This document shows, piece after piece, positions 51,489 to 53,529 of a stretch of 53,529 bases of DNA. Source of the DNA: an uncultured Eubacteriales bacterium (lineage in GTDB: Bacteria > Bacillota > Clostridia > Oscillospirales > Acutalibacteraceae); assembly GCA_900317025.1 (NCBI GenBank), contig ONFG01000006.1, forward strand, positions 1 to 53,529, written 5' to 3'. Both the position numbers and the translations under genes were made by a program. The number at the start of each line of letters is the position of its first letter. Position 1 is the stretch's first letter. Under the pieces are notes generated by a model that did no database searches, was not told where the DNA came from, and was given only the letters and a program-made list of their open reading frames with translations.

Positions 51489-52027
51489 CGTTTCCCTTTC
51501 AAAATGTGACCTCTGAATTTTATTTTATAAACGGCAGTCATGCCGTTTATAGCCTTATCATATGCAAGCATTATTATATTGCCGAGGATCAGAAACACGC
51601 AAAGCAACAGCGAGCTGCCGAAGCTCTCCCTCGGTACTCCGAGAAGCAGCACAGCCGAGAAGAAATAAGCGGCACATGCTGCATTGATATAGATCAATTT
51701 AACGGTTAATTTCACGGCAGATTTACCGATAATTCGCTTTTTCGCATGATCAAGGGCGTATTTCAGCACCGGATAAGCTCCGGCAAGCAGTACAAATACG
51801 CTTACAGCCTCTTTATCGGCAACAAGCAGGATCGAGAGTATCGACGACGCCAGATAGACACCAAAGGCGCATCTCCCGCCAAATTCCTCTGCCGCGATCG
51901 CAACACAGATCCCCGAGAGTATCGGGCTGCAGTAAAGCATTACCGGTATCACCGGAACGAGAAGCATAAACACTGTAGCGAGCGCCGTAAGTATACCGCA
52001 GAACGCGGCTCTGACGCTTGATCTCAT
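51485..52027 (-). CDS. Small multi-pass membrane protein of unknown function
   Basis: About 180 residues, with five or six hydrophobic segments and short loops, recalling the S-components of ECF vitamin transporters, though no named family is clear to me. ATG at 52027 has GAGG eight bases upstream. It overlaps proC by 4 nt and follows the J-domain-like gene by 5 nt, so the three form one operon. Confidence 0.7.
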   Translation of the reverse strand: MRSSVRAAFCGILTALATVFMLLVPVIPVMLYCSPILSGICVAIAAEEFGGRCAFGVYLASSILSILLVADKEAVSVFVLLAGAYPVLKYALDHAKKRIIGKSAVKLTVKLIYINAACAAYFFSAVLLLGVPRESFGSSLLLCVFLILGNIIMLAYDKAINGMTAVYKIKFRGHILKGKR

Positions 52028-52032
52028 CTCGG

Positions 52033-52533
52033 TCACCTCAATCCGGATATCAGATTTCTGATCGCCTTGAACAGCCCCGGGCTGTTATTATCCCGTGATG
52101 CGCGCCCGATTCTGTCGTACAGCTCGTTGAATTCGGAGCTGAGATCATCCTTTTCAAGCGCTCTCTTGATGTAGACGAGCGCCTCGCTCAAAAGCCCGCG
52201 CTTGAAGAGCACGAGTGCCTTCAGGTAATTCCACTCGCCGCCTCGTGCCAAGCTTCTCACACTATCGAGTATCTCTTCGGCGTCGCTCAGACGGCAGCTC
52301 GTTATAAGCCGCCTGACATCCGCAAACTCGGAGACTGTCGCTTTCGGCTCGGGCGCGCCCGTTTTCCTTTGGCGGATCAGCTCATCATAGGCGGCGTCGA
52401 TCGCCTTCATCTTTTCAAGCGACGCGCTGTCGGAGGCGGAGTAGTATTTTGCAGCCAGCTTTTTATATGCGGCTCTCAGCTGGGCCTCGTCTGCTGACGG
52501 CGCTACGCCGAGAATATCATAAGAAGTATTCAT
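52033..52533 (-). CDS. J-domain-like protein lacking the HPD motif
   Basis: A 166-residue protein. Residues 3-60 have the helices of a DnaJ J-domain (SYDILGVAPSADEAQLRAAYKKLAAKYY, then MKAIDAAYDELIRQ), but the HPD tripeptide that stimulates DnaK is replaced by YSAS. The C-terminal half (70-150) has two TPR-like helical pairs, ending GLRX. Either it binds DnaK differently or it is a non-chaperone scaffold. The gene is the first of an operon with a membrane protein and proC. Confidence 0.8.
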   Translation of the reverse strand: MNTSYDILGVAPSADEAQLRAAYKKLAAKYYSASDSASLEKMKAIDAAYDELIRQRKTGAPEPKATVSEFADVRRLITSCRLSDAEEILDSVRSLARGGEWNYLKALVLFKRGLLSEALVYIKRALEKDDLSSEFNELYDRIGRASRDNNSPGLFKAIRNLISGLR

Positions 52534-52798
52534 TATGCTTGCCTCAATGTCTGTTTTTGCAGTTTGTATTCATACCGATCCACAATCAGATAAAAAGCTT
52601 TAAAAGCATCTGACCGGAAGCAGTATTGTACCTTCTCATTCGTTATTTTACTACATAAAACGGCAATTATAATTAACTATATGTAAATTTTCCTCGAAAT
52701 CTCGGTCTTATAACTCCAATACGTCAATTTGACAGTCTTTTCATATGTATTGTAGAAAAAATTCACGTATTAGCGTCCCTACAATTTTGCAATTTTTA

Positions 52799-52827
52799 TT
52801 TACAATTTAACATATGTATGGTAAAAT
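52799..52827 (+). promoter_or_regulatory. Promoter of the second small-gene operon
   Basis: TTTACA (52799-52804), 17 bp, TAAAAT (52822-52827). The same hexamers, bar one base, drive the related small gene at 36827. Confidence 0.78.
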
Positions 52828-52852
52828 ATTATCAGGTGTAATTCCACAAATT

Positions 52853-52957
52853 TTACATCGTGCAGCAGTGATTTTTAGCCCCGTCATGGTCTCGTTGTCC
52901 AGTAACGGGCTTCGGGGTCATGCGGCACAAGATCATGGGCCTTGTGCCCTGGGCAGG
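52853..52957 (+). promoter_or_regulatory. Structured 5' leader of unknown class
   Basis: The leader has a perfect 8-bp stem, GGCACAAG with CTTGTGCC (about 52924-52948), just before a possible ribosome binding site, AGGTGG. Upstream, CCCCG can pair either with CGGGG or, shifted, CCCGT with ACGGG, so two folds exclude each other. Three short repeats of TCATG occur in it. I could not match it to a riboswitch class. Confidence 0.45.
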
Positions 52958-52962
52958 TGGTG

Positions 52963-53094
52963 ATGCATTATATGGCGTTAGTAAAGGCTGCGTATGATCC
53001 GGCGGACTTTTACATAAGAGGTCCCGACAACACACCGCAGAGAAAACGCAGGCAATTCCAAAAATGCGGCGACGCGCTGCAAAAGAATTTTTAG
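52963..53094 (+). CDS. Possible small protein (43 residues)
   Basis: ATG at 52963 (AGG five bases upstream) opens a frame of 43 codons, with a second in-frame ATG at 52972. The product reads MHYMALVKAAYDPADFYI, then a basic stretch (QRKRRQFQKCG) and ends QKNF. Codon choice is like the nearby genes. I do not recognise it. Its stop lies 14 nt before the next small gene, so the two would be co-transcribed. It could be a leader peptide. Confidence 0.4.
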   Translation: MHYMALVKAAYDPADFYIRGPDNTPQRKRRQFQKCGDALQKNF

Positions 53095-53108
53095 AAGAGG
53101 AGATTGCG

Positions 53109-53273
53109 ATGAAGGAATACTTAACTCCCGAGATGAAGATCGTGAAGCTGGAGCTTTCGGATATTATTACCGACAGCACGTATAAAGGCGAAACCAATGT
53201 TCCGGATACGGTCAACAGCGGTTCAGACCTGTTCTGGAATCCCGGCCAAGGCGGCGGATCCGGTAACCTTTAA
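53109..53273 (+). CDS. Small protein of an unrecognised family (54 residues), copy 2
   Basis: ATG at 53109 with GAGGAG seven bases upstream; an earlier ATG at 53064 has no ribosome binding site. The protein begins MKEYLTPEMKIVKLELSD, continues IITDSTYKG and ends in a Gly/Ser/Asn-rich tail (NPGQGGGSGNL). The first 25 residues align with the 49-residue protein at 36678-36827. It has no signal peptide or cysteine. The next gene, 142 nt downstream, encodes a protein with a signal peptide. Function unknown. Confidence 0.78.
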   Translation: MKEYLTPEMKIVKLELSDIITDSTYKGETNVPDTVNSGSDLFWNPGQGGGSGNL

Positions 53274-53355
53274 TTTTAGTTTTACGGGTCTTCGGTTTGC
53301 GGGAAACGCAGAGGGAGAACACAAGCAGGCGCGGCGGCTTGTTGCTGCGGCGTGA

Positions 53356-53383
53356 TATGCAAAGCGCAAAGCTTGCATATCGA
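53356..53383 (+). repeat. Perfect inverted repeat before the secreted-protein gene
   Basis: GATATGCAA (53356-53364) and TTGCATATC (53375-53383) form 9-bp arms around a 10-nt loop, 20 nt before the AGGAGG of the next gene. No T-run follows, so it is more likely an mRNA processing or translation-control element than a terminator. Confidence 0.5.
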
Positions 53384-53415
53384 ACGAACACACTTACTTT
53401 TTAGGAGGTAAAAAG

Positions 53416-53529
53416 ATGAAGAAAAAATTCAAGAGATTCGGCAAAAGCTCGATTTCCCTGCTTTTGTCGCTTTTGATGATCGTTTCATGTATGGCGGTCG
53501 GAAGCCTTGGGTCGATTGAGGCGAAGGCG
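53416..53529 (+). CDS. Secreted protein, start only (cut by the window end)
   Basis: ATG at 53416 with AGGAGG (53403-53408) seven bases upstream. The visible 38 residues are a classic signal peptide: a basic start (MKKKFKRFGKSS), a hydrophobic core (SLLLSLLMIVSCMAVG) and a likely cleavage site after EAKA. By position after a small gene of the same family, it probably parallels the large starch-binding protein at 31502-36628. The rest cannot be seen. Confidence 0.85.
   Translation, partial: MKKKFKRFGKSSISLLLSLLMIVSCMAVGSLGSIEAKA

Larger units (their letters stand above)
52534..52962. other. Divergent intergenic region with a structured leader
   Basis: It contains the small-gene promoter (52799-52827) and a leader rich in stem-loops (52853-52957), listed separately. 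The A/T-rich part from 52560 to 52790 shows no gene that I can support. Confidence 0.65.

Noticed and set aside
52870-52960. A ZTP-type riboswitch, from the GGGCAGG-like segment and paired stems
   Set aside because: The conserved ZTP core could not be aligned and the downstream genes are not purine or folate genes.
53064-53108. A longer start for the 54-residue small protein
   Set aside because: The ATG at 53064 has no ribosome binding site; GAGGAG is correctly placed for the ATG at 53109, which also matches the start of the related protein.

Overview
The window reads as chromosome from a Gram-positive anaerobe of the class Clostridia, most like Ruminococcus and other Oscillospiraceae. The grounds are an oxygen-sensitive class III ribonucleotide reductase, a SipL-type DUF3794/LysM spore-coat protein and a SpoIIM-like protein, a PASTA kinase (PrkC) with its phosphatase, class C sortases, a large secreted protein with starch-binding (CBM26-like) modules, near-consensus sigma-A promoters, AGGAGG-type ribosome binding sites and many TTG starts. 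Most genes lie on the minus strand. No rRNA, tRNA, CRISPR array, transposase or prophage gene was seen.

Layout. 1-4317: a promoter, a membrane alkaline-phosphatase-superfamily enzyme, an 85-residue membrane protein and a fusion of a YidC/Oxa1 insertase with a CDP-glycerol-type glycerophosphotransferase, ended by a terminator; this looks like a small cell-envelope polymer operon. 4385-7203: MATE exporter, DUF4097 protein and PduL phosphotransacylase. 7306-11857: DUF3794/LysM protein divergent from nrdD, whose long upstream region carries apparent NrdR boxes. 12064-17773: one operon from a near-perfect promoter, encoding a double-FHA ABC ATPase, its permease, a PP2C phosphatase and a Ser/Thr kinase with two DUF6273 domains. 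18009-31369: the conserved housekeeping run yicC-remA-gmk-rpoZ-priA-def-fmt-rsmB-rlmN-prpC-prkC-rsgA-thiN, without the usual coaBC and rpe.

31456-39199: the 1708-residue secreted starch-binding-type protein, preceded by a 49-codon gene and divergent from two tandem sortase genes. 39217-45408: prfC, a CmpB-family membrane protein, a DtxR/MntR-type regulator, an orphan substrate-binding lipoprotein, serine acetyltransferase and an unknown membrane protein. 45652-48975: phosphohexomutase, a 97-residue unknown and a second CmpB-family protein. 48981-52533: four membrane or chaperone-like genes plus proC. 52799-53529: a promoter, a structured leader, two small genes and the start of another secreted protein.

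The most unusual signal is a pair of homologous small proteins (49 and 54 residues, at 36678-36827 and 53109-53273). Each starts MK, carries a Y.TP motif, then IV.L.L and IITDST. Each sits directly upstream of a gene for a signal-peptide protein and is driven by a near-identical TTTAC./TAAAAT promoter. I do not recognise a described function for them. The YidC-glycerophosphotransferase fusion operon and the FHA/kinase/phosphatase-linked ABC transporter operon are the next best candidates for poorly described systems.
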